A stretch of DNA of 64,000 bases from Metaphire vulgaris (Eukaryota; Annelida; Clitellata; Crassiclitellata; Megascolecidae). Positions 11,283 through 22,061 of this stretch are shown here, piece after piece (positions within the stretch are counted from its first letter, which is position 1; every line of letters begins with the position of its first letter). The notes under the pieces are model-generated. The model saw nothing but the letters and a program-made list of their open reading frames with translations, searched no databases and had not been told where the DNA came from. The position numbers and the translations under genes were made by a program. The stretch spans positions 15,294,919 to 15,358,918 of the forward strand of contig CM030832.1 of the NCBI GenBank assembly GCA_018105865.1. The letters are read 5' to 3'.

Positions 11283-11860
11283 ATAAAAAATAATAATAAT
11301 TATGCACTTCTATAGCACCATTTATAATACTCAAGGGTATCAATCGATGGTACTTCAAATCCATCCGCAAAAGACCAGGTCATTCCAGAGATCAGTCAGA
11401 GGGAAACAGCAAGACAGACTATGGAGGAAATGCTAGTTGGAAGAGATGTGTTTTAAGCCTAGATCTGAAAATGCTCAGTTTATTGGAAGATCTGACAACC
11501 AGAGGGAGAGAGTTCCAGATTTTTGGCCCAGAAATAGAAAAAGCTCTCTTACCAATTTCAGTGTTTGTTCTAGGTACATTTAACAATGAATCAGCATATC
11601 TTGTTGAATGATAATGTTTTGGATGGTTAATTATCATAGATTTTAAATATTGAGGTTGGCCAAGACTGCCAGTGAACTTTTTTAAAAAACAAGGACACCA
11701 GTCTTTAAAACAATTCTTTGTTCTACTGGCAGCCAGTGTAACTTTTGAAGGACAGGTCTAATGTGATCATGTTTGCGAGTTTTTGTAATGGAATAGGATT
11801 TGGCATGTACAGCATGGCTAGACTGAGAAATAAATTAGCTTTTCACCACTACACTGGGAG
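11283..11860 (-). mobile_element. LINE family 3 (L2/CR1-like), C-terminus and 3' end
   Basis: The minus-strand frame at 11637-11419 reads RAFSISGPKIWNSLP and then FRSRLKTHLFQLAF, the standard RT tail. The 3' UTR contains the complement of cttctatagcaccattt at 11311-11327 and ends against ATA repeats. Related 3' ends occur at 15640-15840 and 51700-52110. Confidence 0.75.
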
Positions 11861-11869
11861 GACGGAAGA

Positions 11870-12300
11870 CAAATCATCATTATCATCAATAAGACAATAA
11901 CCGTGGGCTCAGCGCCCGTTGGTGTATGATGCAATCATTACAGTTTTGTCCCAATCTTTTCTGTTGGCAGCAACATGAAATAGTTCTTGCAGACATTTTC
12001 CACACTAATCACAAATGTCATCACACCATTCCCTGTGTGGCCTTCCTTTCTTGTTGGAACCGTCCATTAGGCCTATTCCAAGCATTAGGCCTATAGTCTT
12101 AATCTTTCTATCATCTTTCATACGACAAATATGTCCAAAGCGACGCAATTTCCTCTTTATAACTTTTTGCATCAAGGTTTCTTTTGGCTGGATTTTCTTG
12201 TATAGTTTATCGTTGCTGATCTTTTCAACCCATTCAATTGAATCAATTCCGAGAATTTTTCTATAGCACTTTCTTTCAAATGTTAAAATTCTTCTCATAA
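11870..12300 (-). mobile_element. LINE family 4, endonuclease-RT C-terminus with GAT-rich tail
   Basis: The minus-strand frame at 12298-12005 reads RKCYRKILGIDSIEWVEKIS and KRKLRRFGHICRMKDDRKIK, then KKGRPHREWCDDICD. This is the G-R-P-x-x-x-W-x-D-D signature of the RT C-terminal domain in this LINE clade. The 3' UTR runs to a (GAT)n-type tail near 11870. It is 5'-truncated. Confidence 0.8.
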
Positions 12301-13633
12301 GAAATTACAGACATGGAACCAACCTATTGATACCAGACCTGTGATTTTGTGTCCAACATGCTCTAAAGTTTCGAGTTTCTTTTAATTGGACTACCCCAAC
12401 AACTCAAAAAATTGACAATCCTAAACTAGTTTTGGCTTCTGACACCACAATAATCCCTGTTCCAACTGCTAGAAATCTAGGATTCAAATTTGATTCTTTT
12501 CTAAACTTCGAATCACAAATTTCCCAACTATCAAAAGCCTGCTATATATGTTCATATTCGTGACCTTCGCCGCCTACGTCCTTGCCTAGATACTAAAACT
12601 GCCTCCACAATTGCCACCTCAATAGTCCACTCCAAATTAGATTATTGTAACTACCTCTACTATAACCTTCCCAAAGCCTCTATCAACAAATTGCAATCAA
12701 TACAAAATGCACTTGCTCGTGCTGTTACTAAGTCACCTAAATTTTCCCATATTTCACCCATACTAAAATCATTACATTGGCTTAAAATAACTGAACGTAT
12801 CCAATATAAGATAATAACACTTACACATAGCTCACTTCAGTCATCAAAACCTGTCTACCTTAGATCACTATTAACCCCTCAGCCTCCTCGACCCACACGT
12901 TCATCATCTTACCTCACTCTGTCACGCCCACTCAATCAGTCATCCCTGAAAATTTGCAACCGTGCCTTCTCATACGCCTCACCTGAACTTTGGAACTCGA
13001 TCCCAGCTTCCCTCCGCAGACTTGGACATTTTCAAACAATAAAATCTGATTCCTCATTTTCTATAATTCCCGCATTATCTCCTCAATTCTTCAGGTCTAA
13101 ACTTAAATCATTCCTTTTTCTAAAATCATATCCTCCATAGCTGTAACAACCTAGCCTCACTGCCCTTTGGACGTTGACTATTGCCTGGCTGATAACATAC
13201 CTTCCCCATAGCTATTTTAAGAGAGGCTGAGCGCCTAAGAATAAGCAGCTACTGTTGTATGTGCTGTTTCCAAGGCGCTATAGAAATCCACGAGATTTTA
13301 CTTTACTTTACTCTAAAACACACGTAGGAGCATCTATGATTTCAAAAAATTTCCGGGGGAGGAACCCCCGGACTCCCGTTCAAAGGGAGGCTGCGCTAGA
13401 CGCGGCCAGGGAGGGAAATATCTAACGCGTGGGAATGGGAGGAAGCAGGGCTATTTCTAAGATTATCAATTTGGGGTTATTTTAGGGTTATCCCTAACCC
13501 TAACGCAAAGGTTAACCCTAACCCCTCCCCCCACTCTCAAACGTCTGGCGCCGCCTCTGGCTGAATCGTGTCATTTTAATGATTTATCTATTCATTTTGG
13601 TATCAATAGGTTCCATGTCTGTAATTTCTTATG
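12296..13633. repeat. 36-39 bp inverted repeat flanking a LINE
   Basis: Left arm 12296-12335 and right arm 13598-13633 are complementary (cataagaaattacagacatg in the left arm), differing by a 3-4 base insertion. The space between holds the family 2 LINE and a GC-rich stretch. This could be an inversion breakpoint or a templated insertion rather than a TIR. Confidence 0.75.
12350..13320 (+). mobile_element. LINE family 2 (L2/CR1-like), RT C-terminal half and 3' end
   Basis: The reading frame recovers LGFKFDSFLNFESQISQLSK and SIVHSKLDYCNYLYYNLPK. An open frame at 12691-13140 follows with QSIQNALARAV, SLHWLKITERIQYKII and RAFSYASPELWNSIPASLR. All are diagnostic of the RT thumb and tail of L2-like LINEs. 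The 3' UTR ends in a (TTTAC)n tail at 13301-13315. One frameshift near 12545. A second copy of the 3' end lies inverted at 29355-29525. Confidence 0.82.
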
Positions 13634-13983
13634 CTTAAGTCAATTTCAAATTATTCTGCTTCGATTATGTGCGTGTTAAGTAAAAAATTACTTGTCTTTG
13701 GCCCATTCTAGTGTCAATGCTAGTCAGAGTAAGTGTCACGTGGCAGATGCTACTGCTCAAGCAAATCTTGAAATCTTGTTTAAAGCCGCTGTAAATCTAT
13801 TCAGTGTCACAACTCACAAATTAAGTGGCAAAAGGCGACAAAAAGTAGACAGCAGGCAACTAAATTGCTGATGAAACTTCAAACCACAGTTACTAGTTAA
13901 AAAGCAGTAGGCTAGTTAGGCCATAGCAATTAACAGACATCCAATACTATCAATCATTGTTCAGTTATAGGTCTTGTACAATT
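13321..13983. other. GC-richer spacer with short telomere-like repeats
   Basis: It contains a ccgggggaggaacccccgg hairpin near 13351 and a few TTAGGG/CCCTAA units at 13484-13524. Otherwise non-coding. Confidence 0.55.
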
Positions 13984-13993
13984 GAGTCTGGTC

Positions 13994-14101
13994 AGAGGCG
14001 CCCATCCCCTCTGACTGCTGGAAGCAGCTTCCCCCTTCCCTGTCCTCCCTTCCCTCTCCTACACCTAAACGGGGATCCGGCATGGATTTATCTACATCAC
14101 A

Positions 14102-14142
<41 letters not shown>

Positions 14143-15161
14143 CAAAAAACTAGCAGTATAACACTGGACATTGGCACCCCACCGCAAATTTATGGAAAAA
14201 GCCTGGGATTTATTTATTTATTTATTTATTGAAAGTTAAAATTTTTGTGGTAAATCGTCCTAGAAGGACTACTCGAACACATTACATTGTACATGGGATC
14301 CGGGGTATAACCCCAGAAAATTTTTGAAATCAATAGATGCTCGTAGTGAGTTTCAGTGCATTTTGGACATTTACATTGCACACTTTGGTGCGCCAGGATA
14401 GGTCTCATACCAATAACTTCTAATTCTCAATTTCTGAAAAATTCCAACAGCCACAAAGCACTAATAGATGTAAGTTGAAACTAGAGAGATATCGCAGTAA
14501 TTGCGCTGGCAAACTATTCAAAATTACCTGCAGATTATCTATTGACAATATGACCACATCCAAATGCAAATAAAATAAATGTTACTTTTAGTATTTAGTT
14601 TAAAAATTAGATTTCTCTAAAAACCACACCTACATTATTTTTTATAGAGGCATTAAAGCTGCAACAACTGCAAACGGGATAACTAGACTTAAGGCAGCTG
14701 ACTGAAACAAGTTATTAACAATATCTAATTGCACCGTTTCACAGTCTTGAATGGATTGTAATTTGTTGATGGAGGTCTTTGGAAGGCTATAGTGGAGGAA
14801 TTTGAAGTAGTCTAATTTGGAATGTAAACTTCATGTGAGTCTATTGGTTTGTTATAAGTTATTCATATTTCACACGAAGTTTATATTCTGCATCATTAGA
14901 ATGACTGTACGTAAAAGTGACAATAATAATGAAATTTTATGAATGCTTGATAATAATGAACTTGAATTGAGTACCGGTAAGATTATATGAAGGTACAAAA
15001 TTGCACTGTAGTAAAACCAGTAATTTACTTGCACAGGCATTTAGGGGCTTATCGAATTAATATGCGACTCTAACGTAATACCAAAACTCAGGGGGGAATT
15101 TCCTCCCCCCTAAGTTTTCTAGGAAGCATTTGCTTCCTTTCTCCCTTGTGTGGGCGCCCCT
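13994..15161. mobile_element. TIR element, AGRGGCGCCCA ends, 10-bp TSD
   Basis: A perfect 10-bp TSD gagtctggtc (13984-13993 and 15162-15171) encloses ends agaggcgccca and the complement tgggcgcccct. GGAAGC...GCTTCC motifs are repeated just inside both ends. The interior is AT-rich with (TTA)n, (TTTA)n and a TACCGGTA octamer, and has no transposase. The TSD length suggests a Mutator-like, non-autonomous element. Confidence 0.7.
14104..14141. repeat. (TTA)n microsatellite
   Basis: About 12 TTA units inside the 13994-15161 element; a (TTTA)n tract follows at 14209-14231. Confidence 0.95.
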
Positions 15162-15639
15162 GAGTCTGGTCTCAAGTATATAACACTACATTTAATAGAA
15201 CTTTGCTCGCCTATCCAGTTGTTCAGCAAAGGTGTTTATGAGCTTTTCAATATCCAATGTACGATTCTTGTGAACAAACAAACGTTTAAGCCCGCAACGC
15301 CATCCTGTAGATATAATTATAGGGAACGCTTGATACTTAGACTAGTCAAACCGATCCTCAATCACCCCCTACCCCCTCACCAAAAAATTTCTCTGCAATT
15401 TTGCACGAATCTCACGGGTGGCCCTGATGGCAAGTGGGGGGAGTTCAACCCCCCCAATCCCCGTGGCCCCGCCACTGAATCCAACAATGCAAATAATACA
15501 TTTTAGATTTTATGACCGCATATTAGCAAACCCCGCACTTTAAAAAATGTTTTTAAGGACACTAGTTTTCGTAGCGGGGTCTTGGGGCTATTCAAGATAG
15601 GCCCACGATTGATTATAATCTCCACAAAACATGTTATCA

Positions 15640-15840
15640 ATCAATCAACCAATCAACTTCTATAGCGCCACTATCATAATGCCCAGGGCATCAGCCGATG
15701 GCGCACCAAATCCAAATAGAAAAATAGAATTAGCGCTAGGTCAAGCCAGAAGATCAGTCCGAAACGGCGGGAGAGCAATCTAAGGGGGATAAGCCGAGTC
15801 AAACAGATGTGTTTTACAAATTGATAAGTGATTCACGATT
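15640..15840 (-). mobile_element. LINE family 3, 3' end fragment
   Basis: It shares the cttctatagcgcca block and the downstream cagggcatcagccgatggc with 11311-11370 and 51790-51840. The tail is atcaatcaatc. Only the 3' UTR and the last codons remain. Confidence 0.6.
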
Positions 15841-15859
15841 CTTCACGCGCAAAAAAGCA

Positions 15860-16440
15860 TGACATTTTCTATACAAATTTTCAAACAGCTAAAAATGCTT
15901 GCTCAAGTTCAACCTGGGTAGAATTTACCGTAGAAAGCAAAAAGCAAAGCCTAACACGAGGAGTGCCAGCAACTGCCGAGGTATGGTTACGCCACCGAAT
16001 AAAGGTGCTTAGGTGCATTAGGTAAAGGTATAGTCCTATACTCGATTTCGAGCGTATAGGGGCCGGTGCTGATCTCCGGTTACTAGGCAAGCAGCAACGC
16101 TGGTGGCTTGCGCCATTAATCTAGAGTAGGTTGCCATTACTTTCTCTAGACCTACGTTTTACCCTTCGCAGCTTAACGCTGCTGCCAATTTATCGACGCC
16201 TAAGCCATGGACTACTAGTAGTCCATGCCTAAGCGATGAACGGCTAATTGGTTGGCGCCTGCACCACGGCTAGATCTCGGGATGGTCACCCATCCAAGTA
16301 CTAACGATGAACGGCTAATTGGTTGGCGCCTGCACCACGGCTAGATCTCGGGATGGTCACCCATCCAAGTACTAACCGCGCTCGACGTTGCTTAATTTCG
16401 GTGTTCTGACGGGAACCGATCGCACAGCGCCAAGTAGGCC
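15860..16440 (-). mobile_element. 5S-rRNA-derived SINE (SINE3-like) with a 71-bp internal duplication
   Basis: From 16440 leftward the minus strand has a 5S-like head: gGCCTAC start, then accgaaattaagcaacgtcg (box A region), ggttagtacttggatgggtg (intermediate element and box C) and a diverged 3' part. The 3' half, with box C, is duplicated in tandem (16235-16305 and 16306-16376, 71 bp each). A body with a perfect 22-bp palindrome (16206-16227) follows. I see no downstream 5S array, so this is a retroposed element, not a working 5S gene. The lower boundary is uncertain. Confidence 0.75.
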
Positions 16441-16459
16441 GGTAATTATGTGCATTAAG

Positions 16460-16509
<50 letters not shown>

Positions 16510-16510
16510 C
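16460..16510. repeat. (TAA)n microsatellite
   Basis: About 17 TAA units between the 5S-derived SINE and the family 5 LINE tail. Confidence 0.95.
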
Positions 16511-17579
16511 AATCAATCAATTTTTATTTCTCAAGATTATACAGGTTAAACATACAAAATTAAATCATTTCTTACTATGCAACAAAAAGAACATCATAAT
16601 ATGTAAAAAATATATAATTCGTTTGAGAAATGGGTTGGCCAAAGGGTATAAAACCCGTAAGACGGTCAACCTATTTGGTTTAATGATTTATAAGTGACAG
16701 AGTTAGTTAAGGAATTCCAAAAATTGAAGGTAAGAGTGTCCTGAGTTGAATTAATCTAATGCACTTTAAAGTAGTATAAATAATGATATAGTAAAGTAAA
16801 GAAGCATAAAAAATGATTAAGAGAATCTTAAGGATTTTAAATCAGCTAAGGTAGTTGATTCATTACTTAGTTACAGGTTGACTGTGACTTGGTTATTGAA
16901 AAGGAAGCTTTTTAAAGAATTTTTAAAATAAAAGAAATTGTTAATAATTCTCAGTTCAATGGGCAGGTTATTCCATAGTCTAGGTCCTGAAAACTTTGTA
17001 GTAAATTTTCTTTTATTTGTTGAGGCATAAGGAAGAAAGAGATTGTTAAAACTTCTGAGATTTATTTCAGATAAATTAATTTTCATTTGAAATAAGTTTA
17101 AGTTTTGAAGAGGATTAGGAAGGAGTTTATAGATATATTTATATACAAGAATAAGGGTATGAAATTTCAAATTTGTAGAGACTTTTAATATTTAAAATTT
17201 TGTAGGTTATGAATAATTTAGCTGTGCTTACATAATCATGGTCATTGAATAATAATCTTATAGCTTTATTTTGGATAATTTGGACTTTGTTTATGTTTGA
17301 TTTATAGTTATTACCACAGATTTGTATACAGTAAGTTAGGTAGGATTGCATTAAAGCATAATACAATTGGTGTAGAGCATTCGAGTCAAATAGATATTTT
17401 AAGTGTCTAATAATATTTAGATTTTTAGATAATTTATTAACTAGTTCACTAAAATGATATTTCCAACTTAAGTGTTGGTCCAGTGTTATTCCTAAAAATT
17501 TTATATGAGTTTTTTTAGATATTATAGCATCATCTATTTTTATTTGGTCTAATTTATTTAATAGGGTTTTTTTGAGTGA

Positions 17580-17600
<21 letters not shown>
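16511..17600 (-). mobile_element. LINE family 5, RT C-terminal region with one frameshift
   Basis: Minus-strand frames: 17570 to 17139 gives THIKFLGITLDQHLSWKYHF, then LYYALMQSYLTYCIQICG and IQNKAIRLLF. A shifted frame from 17170 to 16871 continues with LVYKYIYKLLP, FSGPRLWNNLPIELR and FKNSLKSFLF. Together they are the RT tail of a jockey/CR1-type LINE with a frameshift near 17150-17170. The 3' UTR ends in ATTGATTG repeats at about 16511. Confidence 0.8.
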
Positions 17601-17637
<37 letters not shown>

Positions 17638-17645
17638 ATAATAAC

Positions 17646-17729
<84 letters not shown>
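17583..17729. repeat. (TA)n followed by (TTA)n
   Basis: TA dinucleotides to 17634, then about 30 TTA triplets at 17640-17729. The long I-rich and Y-rich frames over it are artefacts. Confidence 0.95.
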
Positions 17730-17730
<1 letters not shown>

Positions 17731-17862
17731 CATATCATCATTATCGTCATCGTCATCGTCGTTCGTTAACTCAAATATGAAACTTGATAGATTTAGATAG
17801 CCTACATCAGTGACCAGACGCCCGTTGATTTCGCTAGGCGACAGCTCATGTCACTGGCGTAG

Positions 17863-17885
17863 CGTTTGTTGCCGGGCAACAAACG
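17863..17885. promoter_or_regulatory. RFX-type X-box palindrome
   Basis: A perfect 23-nt palindrome with core GTTGCC-G-GGCAAC (17868-17880), fitting the RFX X-box consensus GTNRCC N0-3 RGYAAC. It lies about 0.7 kb before the CpG-rich candidate first exon. Inference only; the surrounding DNA may be repeat-derived. Confidence 0.4.
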
Positions 17886-17997
17886 TAATGTAGGCCTGAT
17901 GTAGTTGTAGCCGGGAAGCTACCGGGGCTAAAAAGGGATTGGCACTGACCAGAAAATCACTCTTTCCCCTACAAATACCACATTGAGTCATCTAGTC

Positions 17998-18223
17998 CAG
18001 TGGTTCTCAACCCTCTTTGCCTCGCAGAAGACTTTTGAAGTTCAAAAATTGTTCGCGGACCACCTGATAAATTAAGCAGTCGTTTGCTCCTAAAAAGCGG
18101 TGATGAGTCATCACCGCTTTTAGGAGCAGGTGACTGCTCAAATTATCAGGTGGTCTGCGAGAAATTTTTGAGCTTCAAAAGTGGTCCGCGTAGTCAAGAG
18201 GGTTGAGAAGTTGAGAACCACTG
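17998..18223. mobile_element. Foldback hAT MITE (CAGTGGTTCTCAACC ends)
   Basis: Starts cagtggttctcaaccctctt, ends with the complement (gagaaccactg). The two halves are inverted copies over nearly the whole 226 bp, centred on tgatgagtcatca near 18106. The TSD is unclear (atctagtc versus ccttagac). Confidence 0.75.
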
Positions 18224-18539
18224 CCTTAGACCGTGCCGCCCTGAGGCACTTGCCTCGTGTTCACGACGCTTCTGACCATAGGCAATGTTCAATTTTGTAT
18301 TTTAAAAAAACAACAACTGAGGTCTGACTACTTACTCTGCCTCAACATTTTTTGACGTTCACGGTTCACTTGTGGCTGACAACTGACGATACAAAAGTGT
18401 TGAATTCCCAACTGGAACTCGTCCTCGACATGTTGTCTACATCTACTAATATTCTCCAGCAAATCGAAGATCGATCACGGGCCTTCTGTTAAATTAATGA
18501 ATACAGTGCTAGGTGCCTAGGTCAGTGTTGTTTATTTGG

Positions 18540-18957
18540 TTAATTACTATTAAATTTTGTCGACGTCGTTGCGTCGTTTTAGCTTGGTAATAACGGAGGA
18601 GCGGACTGAGCTGAGCTGAGCTGAGTCGAGTCGCCGGTCGGGTTCATTCAGCGTAGGCGCGCTGGTGTGTTGTCGTCGTCGTCGTTGGTGGATCAGAAGA
18701 GGACCGTCAATAGAAGTTCGACCACTAGTACCGTACTATAGTGCTGGGGCCTGGAAGACGGACGGATGCCGGGCGCTGCCGCTGCTTCGAATCGGAATCG
18801 ATCGTCGGCGAAGCCAGTCGACGACGGCCTTCCGTCGTTGGATTTGTGACTGTTCGCCGAAGATGATGACTGCTTTGGCGGCGTTTCTCTATGGGCCGCA
18901 GTCGCAGCCGCCGCAGGAATAGAATGCTTCAATCGCATTGCACACAAGTTTGGCTCA
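18540..18957 (+). promoter_or_regulatory. CpG-rich island; candidate non-coding first exon of plexin ending at a splice donor
   Basis: Unlike the AT-rich surroundings, this block is GC- and CpG-dense (cgtcgtcgtcgt, gtcgagtcgccggtcggg, gccgcagtcgcagccgccgc) and ends CTCAG|gtaggg at 18958. The frames on both strands (18665-18922 plus, 18693-18947 minus) look like by-products of GC-rich DNA. The next convincing plus-strand acceptor leading to a start codon is plexin at 57748, implying a 38.8-kb intron. A shared promoter with the divergent phosphatase gene is also possible. Transcript data would settle it. Confidence 0.45.
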
Positions 18958-20365
18958 GGTAGGGTGTCGGTCTACAGTTACTGTTGTACGCTGTCCTTTC
19001 TCACTTTTGTGTCGAAGAGCATTGTTTGTCATGTTTGATCGCGTCGCCAGCCACTCCGTAATTCGCGGAATGTTTTGCGCTTTGGACAGTTGTTTTGCAA
19101 GAACACAAGAGCAGGCTAGATCTTGTAATTTTCAAAACGATAGCTGCTTGGTCATTTTTAGTGATAGTGTCAGCACAATAACAATCATAGCAATCATAGC
19201 ATAGATATTGGCAGCACAATAGCAATCAACATTGATCGATAGAACAGTATGCAGCATACATGCTGCTCGATAGAGCAGGATATAGAAATCACGTAGGGGT
19301 ACTACAGTGTTTTATACAGGCCTGATAGGGGGAATCCCGCCAGCCACAAAATCCCCTCAAATTGAGTTGATCAGGCTACAGACCAAATTGCCACGCTGAT
19401 TCTCACATTTAGTCTAACAGTATGTCTCAAAGTTCTCTCAATTGGCAGATGTCTTGAAATTCATCTATTCTTATGGCCCCAAGATATTTCTTTGAATAAT
19501 CAAATTTTCATCAGAACTATAAAAGCATTTAAATTTATTTAAAGGACAGTGTGGATGATGGTTAGCTCTTTTATTATGAACTGACAGTCTGCTTCAGTGC
19601 CTTCCATTGCCATTAGTGTTAAGTTATGGAGCTGGAGGAAAGTTGTATAATGTCTTGAAATTTTGCACATACACCATTATCTGGTATTATAATTTTTGTA
19701 CTATTTATGCTGTGTACAGAATTTTGCATTTAACATTTTGATAGTCTTTGTTTCGAACAATGATGTTTCCATGAATAGTTAAATTTTAATCTGAAAACAT
19801 TTTAACTTATTTTAAGTGAGGAAAAATGAGAGTTATTAAAGTCACTTGTTACACCTTGGCAGTGTTCTTCAATGCCTTTCATCGACATTATTGTTAAGCA
19901 ACAAAGCTTCAGAAAAATTGTATGGTGTCCTAAACAAGTAAAATAGTATACAATTTTGATATTAAAATTGCAGCATTGTGTTATTACCGGTTTATTGCTG
20001 TACAGAAATATTTTATAGTGAAAATAGATGGGATTAATGCTGATAAGAGACACATTGATGATGATTATATAATTCCTCTAATACAGATTACCTTGGTAAG
20101 AATTGTTTAGTGCTAAGTTATGTCATGCAAGAAAAAGACACAGTGATAGTCAAAATAAGTCTCTACTGTGCAGTGTAAACAATGTAAACCAAGCTTATAT
20201 TACTGTACATTAATGGAATGTTACTCAAAATTGAGTTTCTAATTCTGACTTTGAACTAAATAGTCTAAGTATATGTTTGTAGCCAAATGTGAGACTGAGC
20301 ACTATGACCTTAGAAAAACAGCAGGAATTATAAAAAAAAACTTCAAGAAGCTAATACAACTTTTA
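18958..20365. other. Non-coding stretch after the CpG island
   Basis: CpG density falls off by about 19.1 kb. After that AT-rich sequence with no exon, RNA gene or repeat terminus that I recognise. Confidence 0.5.
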
Positions 20366-20470
20366 TAACAAATGATGAATGACAGATTCAACAAAGCAGA
20401 AATAAAAATGCTTGCTTCATTTTCATTTTTTGATTTCTGCTTTGTTGGATCTGTCATTCATCATCTGTTA
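20366..20470. repeat. Long hairpin: about 45-bp inverted arms, 13-nt loop
   Basis: Arms 20366-20410 and 20424-20470 are complementary with few mismatches (gatgaatgacagat, caacaaagcagaaat). The loop segment atgcttgcttcatt recurs directly at 20489, suggesting template switching during LINE insertion or repair. Confidence 0.85.
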
Positions 20471-20479
20471 CAACAGTTA

Positions 20480-21480
20480 AGCTTCATTATGCTTGCTTCA
20501 TTCCCCATTTCTTGGAAAGCAAAGAAGACAAGTGAATGGATAATGGATAAAACAGGGGTTCAAAGAACCCTACTGGAAACGGTTAGACAAAGAAAGCTGA
20601 AATACTGGGGACATGTTGTGCAAACAAAACATGAATGTCTTGGGAAAGAAATAATACAAGGCACAATGCCAGGATCACGAAAAGGAGATAGACCAAAAAA
20701 GTGGGAAGACAACATCAAAGAATGGACAGAACTCACTATAGAGCAAGCAACTAGAAGAGCAGAAGACCATAGCACGTGGAAGAAGACGGTGTCCAGTAAA
20801 AATAGCGCAAGACAAAATAGCGCCGACAAAACAGCGCCGACTAAACAGCGCCAACAAAATAGCTCCAAAAACCCTGACAAAATAGCGCCGACATAATCGT
20901 GCGATGTCAAACAAAGAATTGCTCGTTATAATAACGGCGAGTGTCATGTGGAGGCGAGTAAAAACAAGTATGTTCAACTTGACCGTCACCTACGACTTTT
21001 ATTTCAGCATATGGAACCAGGCCGTTATTGGAATACCTGTGCAGTGTTTTGTCCAATCTTTTGATTTAGTAAGACAAAGCACACAACAGAACACTTATGG
21101 AATAAACGGTACATTCTTTACTACGTTTATTAACTGGTTTTGCATTATTGAATGTTATGAAGGACTGTTTATCTAAATTACATTAGTCATGACGTTCAGT
21201 ATTTTCTTCTACGTTATTGAATATTATAAAAGGACATTTTTCACAGTTATATTAGCTTTGGTGCAATATTACTTGAAAAACCTGTTAAAGTTAAAGTTGA
21301 GTTCTCTATCGTTTCTTCGCCGCAATTTTGTCGGCGCTCATTTGTCAGCGCCAATTTGTTGTCGCTAATTTGTTGTCGCGATTTTGTCGGCACGATTTTG
21401 TCTTGCGCGATTTTGTTACGCTACCGGAAGAAGACAGTCCACAATGCAACCAATCTTTGGAGTGAAGATGGTTAAAGACA
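20480..21480 (+). mobile_element. LINE family 6, RT C-terminus, split by a TIR element
   Basis: The plus strand reads RQRKLKYWGHVVQTKHECLG, IIQGTMPGSRKGDRPKKWED and IKEWTELTIEQATRRAEDHS, ending WKKT at 20787. It resumes after the insertion as VHNATNLWSEDG and a stop (21436-21472). These are the K-x-x-G-H and G-R/D-R-P-x-x-W motifs of the LINE RT tail. Removing 20788-21435 restores the frame. Confidence 0.82.
20788..21425. mobile_element. TIR element with 14-bp GCGC subterminal repeats, 10-bp TSD
   Basis: Inserted in the family 6 LINE. ggaagaagac precedes it (20778-20787) and is repeated after it (21426-21435). Ends begin GGT; after 8-9 nt both arms share gcgcaagacaaaat. Each arm contains several copies of a 14-bp unit (acaaaatagcgccg) in inverted orientation: five or six at the left (20800-20895), six or seven diverged at the right (21318-21420). 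The centre is AT-rich and non-coding. The TSD may be longer (up to 16-18 bp with a 2-bp indel). Confidence 0.75.
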
Positions 21481-21784
21481 AGTCAAGAAAAGTGATCAAG
21501 AAGCCTTCTCTTGCATCATGCCAATAAGTGCTGCAAGTTCCTGATGCTGGGATGAAATATAAACCAAGATACTTTTGTTAAAATTAAAAAGCTATAAATT
21601 GTGAAGCTAACTGCCTCCCTTTCGCTGCTTTCTGGATCTTGTGTAGCTGTTGTCATTTAGGCTGTTTGTCTTTGATTTGATCAAAGGTACCTTTTCCGAT
21701 GCCTGAGGTAATAATGCCTTGCCTTTAGGTATTTGATATAAGGTCCAAGTTTCTAACTGCCGATTGTCACTTCTAAGATGATGC

Positions 21785-21936
21785 CATGGGCATCTGCAGA
21801 AATTTTTTCAGGGGGCGCAAAAATAGGGTCTTGTGATGAAAGAATTAAGTACCGGTAATTTTACTTTTTCATAACATCACAATTTTTCCAGGGGGTGCAA
21901 TTGCACCCACTTGAACCCCCCCTCCAGACGCCTATG
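21785..21936. mobile_element. Small hAT-like MITE, perfect 8-bp TSD
   Basis: TSD gatgatgc at 21777-21784 and 21937-21944. TIRs: catgggcatctgcag at the left and ctccagacgcctatg at the right, 12 of 15 complementary. Contains one TACCGGTA. Confidence 0.75.
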
Positions 21937-22061
21937 GATGATGCATATTAATGACACTAGAGTGGCTGGCTGAGAGGTATAAGGACAGATTTTGCCTTCA
22001 CTGTTACATATCTTTAACACTGAGTATTTACAAATATGAGCTTTTATGGTTCTGCTATACT

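Noticed and set aside
16235..16440. Functional 5S rRNA gene
   Set aside because: The 5' third is diverged, the 3' half is duplicated and fused to a SINE body.
18665..18947. 84-85 codon frames on both strands in the CpG island as proteins
   Set aside because: Overlapping antisense frames of low complexity without family resemblance, explained by stop-poor GC-rich DNA; better as an untranslated exon or promoter.
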